Source: a virus. From it: a stretch of 63,989 nucleotides of DNA. The translations under genes and the position numbers were made by a program. The notes below the pieces were generated by a model, which did not search any database, was not told the DNA's origin, and saw nothing but the letters and a program-made list of their open reading frames with translations. Shown here piece by piece: positions 34,157-42,499 of the stretch (position 1 is its first letter; the number at the start of each line of letters is the position of its first letter). The stretch spans positions 1 to 63,989 of IMG/VR virus record IMGVR_UViG_3300034198_019066. One strand, given 5' to 3'.

Positions 34157-35853
34157 ATCTCCCTAGCACTGCTACTTGAGCCCTGGAGACAAACATCTCC
34201 AGCGGCCATGTAGGCAGAACACACAGCAAATAGTAGGCTGTGCATAGCGTCATCAGGCTGGTTGTCGTTGTGACCATAGAACATTTCTTGACCATACATA
34301 CCATCCTTGACTTCAACGTACACGTTTAAGATATCCTGCATGTAGTCTGATACTTCCTCCCAATCAGGGAATAGTATTTTACCCGCCTTAATCTGGCGTA
34401 TAACTAGTGAAATAACATCAGAACGATGCAGTACCCATCTGTTCTGTCTCCAATCATAATCTCCACTATCAAAGTACTGAATTACCTTACTCCTCCTATA
34501 CGTCGCCAACTGCGAACGGGTAGGACTGGTTAATTCGCATAGTTTAATGCCTCTGATAGGATCAGGGCCAGAATCTGCTACAGAGTACGCATGATAATCG
34601 TTAGCCAAATCAGCTATGGTTCTTATGTGTGCTTCGTGGTCATAACCATTGAAAATTTTAACATAAAATACTTCGTATACTCCATCATTACGCATAGCTC
34701 CTGCTGTGCATACTGTACGACTACGAACCATAGAAACGCCCCAGTCAACTCCTACAGTATACAACTTATATCTAGACTTATTCTTTTCCTGGATAAGTTT
34801 TCTATTATCACTATCGGTCATTTTACCAAGCACACAAACACGGCGAAGTTCTTCTTCTGTGATGGGTTTTGATCCCATATCAAAAGTAAGACCAAATACT
34901 TCGTTCATGATTTTCTGCTGGTCGTATTTACCGCTAGTACATTTCTCAAACACTTCTTTCCATTCTTTCTCTGTTTCATTGAAGAAAGGCAGGATAGGTT
35001 GAGCAAGATGATAACCAGTCATAAGATAACCTTTAGGATTACCTGCGGCCCATTCACCATTTCGAGCATTTAATTTCTTAGAACATTTGGAGCAACTTAA
35101 CCCATGAGGCATAATCATCTTCATGGGTTCATTCCCCTCAGTGAGACTATTCCAGTGACCACATCCGCAGCGCATCATCCACTCAAGCTGATTTGTAGTC
35201 TTCCAAAGGCTATGAATAGTATTAGTGCTGTCCAGCGGTGTACCTGCGAATATCTCGCGCTTATAGGGAGAAAGAGCCATAGTTTCCTGAATAATAGGAA
35301 TTTGGTCATAGTTGATATCCTGTACCTCATCATAAACAATACAATCCACAGCCGGTCCACGCACACGTGTGGCATCATCTTTAACATATCGGAACAGGAT
35401 GCTACTCCTGGTATCGCCCATAATCTTTTCAAACACATCATTTTTATCCCAACCTTTCACCAACATACTCTTAACCTTAGGGCTTTCAAATCTAGGTGGA
35501 AGGTAGTTACTAGAGAAATATTTTACAGTTAATTCCTGCGGACCAATATATAGCATCTTATAATAGTTCCATCTCAACATATTAAGACACACGAAATTAC
35601 TCAACAACGTGCTCTTCAAAGTCTTACGACTGCACTTCAGGAGTAGTTTCTGCGGCATATTGTCATAGATATGCTTAAGCATCGGGAAGTCAGTTAAATC
35701 CTGAAGCCTCCCTTCGTTATCGAACAAATAATTCTCGACAAAACGAGAGGGTGGAAGTACCGAAAACATTAATTGTCGAGCTCTGAAAACTGCCTCTTTG
35801 GTTCCAGCCTGGAGCAGCTTTTCTACAGTATCCTTGATATCAGTATGGTCCAT
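34153..35853 (-). CDS. Terminase large subunit
   Basis: 566 aa. ATPase part: an atypical Walker A (CSRKTLKST, residues 74-82), Walker B CIVYDEVQD (171-179) and coupling motif AGTPLDSTNT near 207. A zinc-finger-like insertion follows (CGCGHWN near 229, then CSKCSKK near 253), as in gpA-type terminases. Nuclease part: VGVDWG near 366, VADSGPDPIRG and QPDDAMHSL near the end supply the acidic residues. The enzyme pumps and cuts DNA into the prohead. It is isolated on the minus strand, away from the tail genes, with no small terminase gene recognised nearby. Confidence 0.92.
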   Translation of the reverse strand: MDHTDIKDTVEKLLQAGTKEAVFRARQLMFSVLPPSRFVENYLFDNEGRLQDLTDFPMLKHIYDNMPQKLLLKCSRKTLKSTLLSNFVCLNMLRWNYYKMLYIGPQELTVKYFSSNYLPPRFESPKVKSMLVKGWDKNDVFEKIMGDTRSSILFRYVKDDATRVRGPAVDCIVYDEVQDINYDQIPIIQETMALSPYKREIFAGTPLDSTNTIHSLWKTTNQLEWMMRCGCGHWNSLTEGNEPMKMIMPHGLSCSKCSKKLNARNGEWAAGNPKGYLMTGYHLAQPILPFFNETEKEWKEVFEKCTSGKYDQQKIMNEVFGLTFDMGSKPITEEELRRVCVLGKMTDSDNRKLIQEKNKSRYKLYTVGVDWGVSMVRSRTVCTAGAMRNDGVYEVFYVKIFNGYDHEAHIRTIADLANDYHAYSVADSGPDPIRGIKLCELTSPTRSQLATYRRSKVIQYFDSGDYDWRQNRWVLHRSDVISLVIRQIKAGKILFPDWEEVSDYMQDILNVYVEVKDGMYGQEMFYGHNDNQPDDAMHSLLFAVCSAYMAAGDVCLQGSSSSAREI

Positions 35854-36009
35854 AATTCAAATAAGAAGGTAAAGAAGAAGAAACGACAAAGCAACAAATT
35901 TGTTGATCTATACGACTTTACCTATCTAGCTATAGACTCGTTAATAAACCTAGGAAATGATATAAAAGTTTCCAAGAAAAAAAGTTTTCCTGTTTATAGA
36001 AACAAATAG
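35845..36009 (+). CDS. Small Lys-rich hypothetical protein
   Basis: 54 aa from ATG 35845 (MVHNSNKKVKKKKRQSNKF). The start overlaps the first bases of the terminase gene on the other strand. N-terminus is strongly basic; the middle is hydrophobic (VDLYDFTYLAIDSLINL). It could bind DNA or the terminase, but nothing is proven. Confidence 0.45.
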   Translation: MVHNSNKKVKKKKRQSNKFVDLYDFTYLAIDSLINLGNDIKVSKKKSFPVYRNK

Positions 36010-36011
36010 TG

Positions 36012-36017
36012 TATAAT
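36012..36017 (+). promoter_or_regulatory. Promoter -10 element TATAAT
   Basis: A perfect TATAAT six bases before the ATG at 36024, with no clear -35 box. If real, transcription starts at about the start codon. Confidence 0.35.
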
Positions 36018-36023
36018 AATGGC

Positions 36024-36212
36024 ATGAGTAAATCAGCAAAAAATTATAAAGTTAGACTTAGAGCGAACGGGTATAAAGAACCCGAAGAAGCTCCAATATT
36101 AGGTAAGTATTACACTGACAGTAGTAAATCACAGCAGCGCAAAGCTTTAACAAAGAACACAAACCCTCAACCTGACACACAAATTGAAAAGAAAGAGGAA
36201 AAAGGTAAATAA
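36024..36212 (+). CDS. Small basic hypothetical protein
   Basis: 62 aa from ATG 36024 (MSKSAKNYKVRLRANGYKEP); a GTG at 36009 is possible but less likely. The C-terminal half is Lys, Gln and Glu rich and probably disordered. Overlaps the AT-hook gene by 29 bases. Confidence 0.45.
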   Translation: MSKSAKNYKVRLRANGYKEPEEAPILGKYYTDSSKSQQRKALTKNTNPQPDTQIEKKEEKGK

Positions 36213-36663
36213 AGAAAAAGCAAAAAAAGTAGAGGTTCCCCAGGTTAAAAGAGGTAGGGGTAGACCAAGAAAGATTATAACATTGCCTGAGGAGTTTACT
36301 CTTCCTGTTAAGAAAAAACGCGGAAGACCTCCTAAGATTAAAACTCCGCTTCCACAACCGGAAGTTAAGAAAGATAAACTGGCGGCTTTTCGTAAGCCAG
36401 TAAAAGAGGTAAGGGCAAAAAAGGCAAAGGAGGCCGATGCTAATATTCCTAGCGATAAGAATATAGCAAATCACCCATTGTGCGCAGCAGCCGTGTGGTT
36501 GTTGAATAACCTTCCTCCTCACGAGGAAACGTATATCAAGACAATGGCTAGAAAAGCAGGTACTACTCCCCTGTATATGACCATGGAACATATCCTAGGT
36601 TATTTCCAGGTAAAAGGTAGTGATATCGGACAAACACTAAAAGAACAACACAAACCCGTATAA
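36184..36663 (+). CDS. AT-hook DNA-binding protein
   Basis: 159 aa. Two AT-hook cores, RGRGRPRK near residue 23 and KKRGRPPKIK near 44, sit in a Lys-rich N-terminal half and should bind the minor groove of A/T-rich DNA. The C-terminal half (residues about 90-159) is a compact helical domain with CAAAVWLLNNLPPHEETYI. The start is TTG at 36184, since no in-frame ATG precedes the hooks. Likely roles are packaging, nucleoid remodelling or transcription control. It lies two bases upstream of the Ycf46-like ATPase. Confidence 0.7.
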   Translation: MKRKRKKVNKEKAKKVEVPQVKRGRGRPRKIITLPEEFTLPVKKKRGRPPKIKTPLPQPEVKKDKLAAFRKPVKEVRAKKAKEADANIPSDKNIANHPLCAAAVWLLNNLPPHEETYIKTMARKAGTTPLYMTMEHILGYFQVKGSDIGQTLKEQHKPV

Positions 36664-36664
36664 T

Positions 36665-38230
36665 ATGGACTTCATAACTAAATTCAAAAACTACTATGCA
36701 TCAGGTTACCCTAGCTTATTCATTCTTACCCATGAGGAGCAGCGTGTTGTAAAAGACATTCTGAACATGGTAGAGGGTAATGAGGGTATACATGTTCATG
36801 AGTGGGACACCCAGAACGGACTTATTAATTCAAAAGATAAGTCTTCTCATGGTGACAACCTAGCTAACAGCACAGAGCTGCTCAAGTATCTTCAGAGCTA
36901 CCGAGAGCAGGGAAATATCTTCATCTTGAAGGATTTCCACCTTCACTTCGACAAAGTGATTAACATCCGTCTCTTGAGAAACCTTTGGAATCTCCTGAAG
37001 AGTCGTGGAAATATGCTTGTGCTTACAGGGCATAAGTTTGCTATTCCTCCTGAGATGGAGAAAGAGATTCAGCTTATAGACTATGATCTCCCAGGTGCAT
37101 CTAGCATCCAGGAGCGTCTTAGCTATATTATTGACTCTGTGAATAAGCTTCGTGGCGATAAGCAGCTAGAACCTCTGGAGATCTCTCCTGAGACCACAGA
37201 AGCCGCTGTAGAGGCCGCAAAGGGCATGACCTATGGTGAGATTGAGAATGCCTTTGCTATGGCATTCACAACCAGCAAGCAATTCGATCAGATATTTGTT
37301 TCTACAGTATTCGATGAGAAGATTGCTCAGTTGAAGAAGAACGGACTCCTTACCTATATTCCATCAGACATTTCATTTGATAATGTTGGTGGTCTTAATG
37401 GTTTGAAGCGTTGGATTCGCAGCCGTAAAAAGGCATACTCACAAGAAGCCAGAGACTACAAACTACCTCTTCCAAAGGGTATCTTGTTAGCATCTGTTCC
37501 TGGTGTGGGTAAAACCCTAACAGCCAAATCCATTGCTAGTGAGTTTGATTGCCCATTATTCCAATTCGATATGGGCGCTATCTTTGACTCTCATGTGGGT
37601 AATAGTGAGCGTAATATGCGTGAAGCTATCAAGGTTATCGAGAGCATTGGTAAGTGCGTTATACTTATTGATGAGATCGAGAAGAGCCTTAGCAAGGACG
37701 CGGTATCAGGTAAAGGGGACACCGGTGTATCCTCTCGTATCTTTGGTACATTCCTGGGCTGGCTAAATGATAGGACTAACCCCGCATTTATTGTAGCCAC
37801 ATCTAACGATCACACTATTCTTCCCACTCCACTTATTCGTAAGGGTAGGTTTGACCAGTTATTCTGGATTGACCTTCCTTCTGAAGAAGAGCGTCGTGAG
37901 ATCTTTAATGTGGTTATTCGTAAGTATGGTAGAGATCCTCAAGACTTCAACATCAAGAAGTTTGTTGATGAAGCTGATGAGTTCACTGGTGCTGAGATAG
38001 AAGACGTTATTAAGTCTGCTATGTTCCGTGCTTTTGATCAGGATAAAGAAGTATCCGATAAAGAGATATTGGAAGAAATCGCGGAGTTTATACCTTTTGC
38101 GCACTCGCATGAGGAAGACCTCCAAACAATGCGTAAGCAAGCCCGTGGTAAACTGGTGATGCTTAACGATGAAGGTGAAACACAAACAATCGAAACCGCT
38201 ATGCGCAAGCTTAGCATAGACTTAGCATAA
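36665..38230 (+). CDS. Ycf46-like AAA+ ATPase
   Basis: 521 aa. The N-terminal half (about 260 residues) is the non-ATPase domain typical of Ycf46 (FKNYYASGYPSLFILTHEE, then an inactive-looking P-loop fold). The C-terminal half is a canonical AAA module: Walker A SVPGVGKT near 277, Walker B CVILIDEIEKS near 331, sensor FIVATSND near 376 and arginine finger RKGRFDQ near 392. Family members occur in plastids, cyanobacteria and many phages. It leads the DUF3150/Ycf35/DUF2997 module. Biochemical role is not known. Confidence 0.85.
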   Translation: MDFITKFKNYYASGYPSLFILTHEEQRVVKDILNMVEGNEGIHVHEWDTQNGLINSKDKSSHGDNLANSTELLKYLQSYREQGNIFILKDFHLHFDKVINIRLLRNLWNLLKSRGNMLVLTGHKFAIPPEMEKEIQLIDYDLPGASSIQERLSYIIDSVNKLRGDKQLEPLEISPETTEAAVEAAKGMTYGEIENAFAMAFTTSKQFDQIFVSTVFDEKIAQLKKNGLLTYIPSDISFDNVGGLNGLKRWIRSRKKAYSQEARDYKLPLPKGILLASVPGVGKTLTAKSIASEFDCPLFQFDMGAIFDSHVGNSERNMREAIKVIESIGKCVILIDEIEKSLSKDAVSGKGDTGVSSRIFGTFLGWLNDRTNPAFIVATSNDHTILPTPLIRKGRFDQLFWIDLPSEEERREIFNVVIRKYGRDPQDFNIKKFVDEADEFTGAEIEDVIKSAMFRAFDQDKEVSDKEILEEIAEFIPFAHSHEEDLQTMRKQARGKLVMLNDEGETQTIETAMRKLSIDLA

Positions 38231-38231
38231 T

Positions 38232-39236
38232 ATGAGTTCAGAAGTAAAAATCACAGACACATTACAGAAGTATTACGACAAGGTTTTCCAGGATGGAAAG
38301 CTTGTTAACGTGCGTATCTCTATTTGGGGTATGAGTTATAGCCTTACGGAGGATGATATCAAACTCGATAACAAGCTCCCTGAGGTTATCCAGCTAGGCA
38401 AGAAGATGCTTATCAAGCCAGCAGTATATAACGTGTTCAAACGCCTAGAGGCAAAAGCACGTAATTATCTGTATAGCAATTCGTTTGCATTTCCTCTGGT
38501 GCCGCAGGCGCACTTTGTTCCTAAGACAAAGTATCTTGAGGTATATGCAAAGATGGCTGAGTTCAAGGAAGAGTTCCTTAAGCTCAAGGCAGAGTTCATT
38601 GAGAAATATCCTGATTACAAGGCAGAGGCAATTGCCTATTACCAGGAGTTCTCAGAGCAGCTCAATGTTGATAACCTAGAGGCCATCTATCCCAAGGCAG
38701 AAGCAATCGAATCAAAGTTCGCCTTTGATGTTGTTTCTTTTGAGATCAAGCTGCCTACAGAGTTTGCAGATATTGATGTGCACACAGAGGTTGCCCGTGA
38801 ACAGGCAGCTAATGAGGCAAAGCGTACTGCTCAAGCTCAATACAAGGCAGAGTATAATAATCAGCTGAACACTCATATGGGTAAGATCAATGAGTTTGTT
38901 GGTGAGGTTATTGATACTCTGCGCTCTAAGGTGGTAGAACATTGCTCTGTTGTTCTCGGTAAAATCTCCAAGAAAGAGGTTGTATCAGAGAGCAGCATCA
39001 AGACCCTTATGAAGCATATCAACGAATTCCGTGATATGAACTTCATCGAGGATCGTTCTATTGAAGAAGAACTCTCCAAGGTGGAAAAGCTACTCACAGG
39101 AGAGAAGGACTTCAAGAAGGACAAGGATGCTGTTAAAGCCTTGCAAGATGTTCTGTCTAACGTAATTACAGAAGCCAAGAATATGACCGATGTGGCTAAT
39201 ATTTCTGGTGAGTACTTCCGTAAGCTAGAGGTATAA
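38232..39236 (+). CDS. DUF3150-like protein
   Basis: 334 aa, mostly helical, with two long coiled-coil stretches (EFKEEFLKLKAEFIEKYPDY and residues about 190-230). The conserved block FAFPLVPQAHFVPKTKYLE near residue 84 is the DUF3150 hallmark, in which a short-loop V-P segment precedes long helices. DUF3150 genes sit beside AAA ATPases in phages and bacteria, so this protein is probably the partner of the Ycf46-like ATPase. One base separates the genes. Confidence 0.7.
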   Translation: MSSEVKITDTLQKYYDKVFQDGKLVNVRISIWGMSYSLTEDDIKLDNKLPEVIQLGKKMLIKPAVYNVFKRLEAKARNYLYSNSFAFPLVPQAHFVPKTKYLEVYAKMAEFKEEFLKLKAEFIEKYPDYKAEAIAYYQEFSEQLNVDNLEAIYPKAEAIESKFAFDVVSFEIKLPTEFADIDVHTEVAREQAANEAKRTAQAQYKAEYNNQLNTHMGKINEFVGEVIDTLRSKVVEHCSVVLGKISKKEVVSESSIKTLMKHINEFRDMNFIEDRSIEEELSKVEKLLTGEKDFKKDKDAVKALQDVLSNVITEAKNMTDVANISGEYFRKLEV

Positions 39237-39237
39237 T

Positions 39238-39567
39238 ATGTGGAAGGAAGACGAAACTATTATGAGACTTCCTTCTTTTGATATGCTCTGGATCTCCTAC
39301 AAAGGGGATCCAGAGGGTACCTTCTCACTGATTATTCCTTATTGTGAGGTTAGCAATGGTCAGATAATAAGAATAACTAATCAGGAGATCACCCTGGTAT
39401 ATCAAGATAAAGCTATCTCTATACCTCATCAGGATTTCAAGGACGGTATAGAATCCGCCATGAACGACTGTAATATGGAGCAGGGTTTTCCTAAAAAGAA
39501 GATTATCAGGCTCAGTGTGCAGCCTAAAGAAACAGCCGACGTAATTCAAATACCTATAACAAGATGA
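39238..39567 (+). CDS. Hypothetical protein in Ycf46 module
   Basis: 109 aa. Beta-rich opening (IMRLPSFDMLWISYKGDPEG) and a middle with QIIRITNQEITLVYQDKAIS. No family recognised. Overlaps the Ycf35-like gene by four bases (ATGA), so both are likely translated together. Confidence 0.55.
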   Translation: MWKEDETIMRLPSFDMLWISYKGDPEGTFSLIIPYCEVSNGQIIRITNQEITLVYQDKAISIPHQDFKDGIESAMNDCNMEQGFPKKKIIRLSVQPKETADVIQIPITR

Positions 39568-39953
39568 GCCACTCAGTAAATATCAAAACTAAGTTTAAAA
39601 ATAAAAAGCTCCTCCTGGAGACTTTTGAAAAGCTGAATTGGAAGATTGTGGAAAACCAAAAGTGCACCACATATCCTTCTGATCCTAGTAAACATATTGT
39701 GCATCAATACGTAGCATTAAATCCGCTCCCTCACGGATATGATGTGGGTATTGATTTTAATAGTGATGGAGAATGCGTATTCACATGCGACTTCTTTGAT
39801 TCTTCTATTGCCCGTCAGTTGGGTAATAACCTAAAAACAGTAAAGCAGAATTATTCATTGTCTGAATTAAAGCAGTACATGAACGAAGAGGATCTCAATT
39901 ATAGTGTAGAGACCCTAAAGACAGGAGAACTTAAAATCATCGCAACCAAATAA
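39564..39953 (+). CDS. Ycf35/DUF1257-like protein
   Basis: 129 aa. Opening MSHSVNIKTKFKNKKLLLET, the W-K-I stretch, YDVGIDFNSDG and FFDSSIARQLG, then a QNYSL stretch, follow the DUF1257 (Ycf35) pattern. Plastid and cyanobacterial members have the same MSH-x-x-x-I-x-T start. Function unknown in all organisms. Its presence with Ycf46- and DUF2997-like genes is the diagnostic grouping. Confidence 0.75.
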   Translation: MSHSVNIKTKFKNKKLLLETFEKLNWKIVENQKCTTYPSDPSKHIVHQYVALNPLPHGYDVGIDFNSDGECVFTCDFFDSSIARQLGNNLKTVKQNYSLSELKQYMNEEDLNYSVETLKTGELKIIATK

Positions 39954-39956
39954 ATT

Positions 39957-40235
39957 ATGACACAAACACAAACAAACACAAAGAGCTTCGACACAATCAA
40001 ATCACGTTTGACTAGGTCGTTGAATGACACTCTTATGGGTGATTGCAATCCTCCCCCAGATGAGTTGCATATCCCATACAACTCAGTGGTTCCTGATGAG
40101 GAAGCTCCAGGTTGGGCATTTGCGCGTGTTATCTACGTGGTATATTACCCAAAGAAGAAAACACATACTGTGGATATTCGTTTTCAGTATGATAAGTTCG
40201 GTAAGTTCATCCTGAGTTCTATGCAATATGTCTAA
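39957..40235 (+). CDS. Small hypothetical protein in Ycf46 module
   Basis: 92 aa. Contains LNDTLMGDCNPPPDELHIPY and a C-terminal beta pair (HTVDIRFQYDKFGKFILSS). No family recognised. Start leader is A/T-rich (CAAATAAATTATG) with no Shine-Dalgarno. Overlaps the DUF2997-like gene by eight bases. Confidence 0.5.
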   Translation: MTQTQTNTKSFDTIKSRLTRSLNDTLMGDCNPPPDELHIPYNSVVPDEEAPGWAFARVIYVVYYPKKKTHTVDIRFQYDKFGKFILSSMQYV

Positions 40236-40425
40236 GAACATCACATTCATCATCGACAATAACGGTAATGTAAAAGTCGATAAGGTAGAGGGGTATGGAG
40301 CTGGTTGCCTAGAGGCTACCAAACTTATCGAAGAGCGCCTAGGTGGAGCTGAGGAGGGAACTCGTCAACTCACAGAGGAATTTAACGAGCCCATCAAAAA
40401 TGATGGTAGCGAGATAGAGATCTAA
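40228..40425 (+). CDS. DUF2997-like small protein
   Basis: 65 aa. The pattern ITFIIDNNGNVKVDKVEGYG, then C-x3-T-x-x-x-E-x-x-L-G (CLEATKLIEERLG), is that of DUF2997, a family of about 60 residues in cyanobacteria and phages that travels with DUF1257. The conserved Cys in the G-x-x-C segment may carry a modification or metal, but this is unknown. Stop overlaps the next start (TAATG). Confidence 0.75.
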   Translation: MSKNITFIIDNNGNVKVDKVEGYGAGCLEATKLIEERLGGAEEGTRQLTEEFNEPIKNDGSEIEI

Positions 40426-40703
40426 TGAATAGTGTTATCTATATAGACAACGAGGGTAATATCTCAGGTCTATCAGATAACCTTTTCGATAAGCTGGCTG
40501 CCCTCGGCAAGAGGGCAGTTCAGCGAGTCTCTAACATAGAGTTCAATCATGATACTCAGATGTGGGAGGCAGAAGATCTAGAGGGTAATTTGATAGGTAC
40601 ACACACATGCAGAAATACCTTGATAGAAATTGAGAGGGAATATCTGAACAACAAAATAGAAAAATCTTATGGTAGCCAAGAAAGCAATCAGAAAAGTGGC
40701 TAA
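40425..40703 (+). CDS. Hypothetical protein in Ycf46 module
   Basis: 92 aa. Contains DKLAALGKRAVQRVSNIEFN and MWEAEDLEGNLIG, a pattern (RVSNIEF...W) I know from unnamed phage proteins. Unusual feature: overlaps the next gene by 35 bases. Function unknown. Confidence 0.55.
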   Translation: MNSVIYIDNEGNISGLSDNLFDKLAALGKRAVQRVSNIEFNHDTQMWEAEDLEGNLIGTHTCRNTLIEIEREYLNNKIEKSYGSQESNQKSG

Positions 40704-41058
40704 AGAACCTATTAGGTTATTATCTTTCTTAAGAAGACAAACCAGAAGAGAGAATAAAGTAATAGGTGTAGAATTAGCCGAAGATGATGGAGGCATGTTC
40801 TATGTATTTATTAATACAGTAGACTATAGGGCTGGTACCTATAATAAGAGTTTGGTGGAGAAGTTCGACGACGAAGATTTTGCAAAGCATATGTATCAAG
40901 CTCAGGTTGACGCTGCCCGCATTGTGGGCTATAAAGATGTAGAGAGCGGAGAAAACCTCACAGGATTCTCAGAGATGCTAAGATACACCACAAACATAAA
41001 CAACCATACACAACCAGCAGCCATAGAGGATGAGGGTTTAAGGAAGATGATAATATGA
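40669..41058 (+). CDS. Hypothetical protein, basic N-terminus
   Basis: 129 aa. A Lys/Arg-rich start (MVAKKAIRKVAKEPIRLLSF), then GMFYVFINTVDYRAGTYNKS and an acidic helical middle (EDFAKHMYQAQVDAARIVG). No family recognised. Overlaps the following nuclease gene by four bases (ATGA), joining the Ycf46 module to the replication genes. Confidence 0.5.
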   Translation: MVAKKAIRKVAKEPIRLLSFLRRQTRRENKVIGVELAEDDGGMFYVFINTVDYRAGTYNKSLVEKFDDEDFAKHMYQAQVDAARIVGYKDVESGENLTGFSEMLRYTTNINNHTQPAAIEDEGLRKMII

Positions 41059-42164
41059 AATTTCTAGCAATATCAGACCAGCATCTAGGTAGTAAGCTGT
41101 ATAATTTTCCAGAGCTGGAGAATGACTGCAGAGAATTGCTATCGAAGGCTGTAGATCTGGCCATAGAGTTGAAAGTTGACTATCTTGTGAGTGTGGGGGA
41201 CTTGTTTGACAACAACAAACCTACTTCAGAGACAATAGATTTTGTGAGTAGTGAGATTAGAAGGCTTCGTAGTGCTGATATAAATGCCCTAGGAATCGCC
41301 GGAGATCATAGCAAGCCTCTTGATGGGGTAACCTGGGAAAAGATAGCAGGATTCGCTCCTATCAACGTAGAACCCTCGTTTGTAGGGATAGACTACAACG
41401 ATAATCCTGCCCAGGTTATAGAATTGCTTAATAAAGAGTTAAACAGTAGATCTAAAGACAGTGTAAGTTTTATATTCTTACATCAGCAGATACCAGAACT
41501 TTGGCCATTCTGTGACGACAAGAAAAAGATTTCTCTAAAAGATATAGACTTCTCTAATCACTGTGGCTCTATGAAAGCTATATTCCTTGGAGATATCCAT
41601 AAACGCAGAGAGATGTGGTATCTTGATCCTGTATGCAACAGCAAGGTGTTTGTAGGTTATTGCGGTAGCTTAGGAGTAACTGCAGCTGATGAAACAGAGA
41701 AGGAAGGTATTTATTACTGGAATGAGGGTAAGTTAGAGATGGTAGAGTATTCCCTACCTAGAGATTTTGTTACTGTTGATATCAATAAAGATACAATAAA
41801 CACCATAACAGAGTCTCAGTTCACTAAATACGGAGGTAGGGAGAAGCGCCCTGTATTCCTCTGTAAATACACCACAGAGGTAAGCAGTGATTTGGAAAAA
41901 TTCAGTTATCTCTATAAGTATGGAATTGTTAAGTTTACCAGAGTAAAACTGGATAAAGATAATCAAGAAGAGCATATTAATATCAGATCTGAATTAAAAA
42001 CGTCAGATAGGATAAGTGCTGTATTGAGAGATCTAACTAACGGAAAAACAGAATCAGATCTTATCTATAGTTATGCATCCAGACTCCTAACAGAAGAAGA
42101 TCCTACTAAGGTATTAGATGATTTGAAGAATGAGGTATACACCCACAACCCCGCAACAACATGA
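41055..42164 (+). CDS. SbcD/Mre11-like metallophosphoesterase nuclease
   Basis: 369 aa. Metallophosphatase motifs run in order: DQHLG (8-12), GDLFDNN (48-54), GDHSK (83-87), a His in FLHQQI near 141, and GDIHKRRE near 180. The third motif is normally GNHD/E; here Asn is replaced by Asp, which may weaken catalysis. With the Rad50-like gene at 43041 it should form a gp46/gp47-type complex that trims DNA ends and degrades host DNA. Two small genes separate the pair. Confidence 0.82.
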   Translation: MKFLAISDQHLGSKLYNFPELENDCRELLSKAVDLAIELKVDYLVSVGDLFDNNKPTSETIDFVSSEIRRLRSADINALGIAGDHSKPLDGVTWEKIAGFAPINVEPSFVGIDYNDNPAQVIELLNKELNSRSKDSVSFIFLHQQIPELWPFCDDKKKISLKDIDFSNHCGSMKAIFLGDIHKRREMWYLDPVCNSKVFVGYCGSLGVTAADETEKEGIYYWNEGKLEMVEYSLPRDFVTVDINKDTINTITESQFTKYGGREKRPVFLCKYTTEVSSDLEKFSYLYKYGIVKFTRVKLDKDNQEEHINIRSELKTSDRISAVLRDLTNGKTESDLIYSYASRLLTEEDPTKVLDDLKNEVYTHNPATT

Positions 42165-42499
42165 AAAAGAAAAAAACTCAAGAACCCCAAAAGGAAATGT
42201 ATAAAACAGTAGAGCCTACTAATGAGGTCTGCATTAAATTCACAGAGGATGAAATTGCAGAGCTTGGCTGGGAACCCAGACAAAAGTTCTCTATGACTAT
42301 CACCGAAGATGGTGGAGTTATGATGAAGAAGTTTGAAAAGCTCGAACTAGACCTAGAAGAGTGGCCTATAGAGCTTATCTATGACATTATCAAAGAATCC
42401 TGTGATTCTGATATATCTGTTAACGACGTTATAAGCCGTAGACTAAAACTAGGCTTACAAATGTTTGAAAAAGAATACGAAATAAAGGAAAACAAATAA
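42161..42499 (+). CDS. Small hypothetical protein
   Basis: 112 aa. Starts with a Lys stretch, then IKFTEDEIAELGWEPRQKFS, a beta-hairpin pattern like AbrB/SpoVT- or DUF-type small folds, and GGVMMKKFEKLELDLEEWP. No firm family. Overlaps the nuclease gene by four bases and the next gene by one. Confidence 0.55.
   Translation: MKKKKTQEPQKEMYKTVEPTNEVCIKFTEDEIAELGWEPRQKFSMTITEDGGVMMKKFEKLELDLEEWPIELIYDIIKESCDSDISVNDVISRRLKLGLQMFEKEYEIKENK

Noticed and set aside
37533-37766. 77-aa ORF inside the Ycf46-like gene
   Set aside because: It is a shifted-frame shadow of the AAA module.
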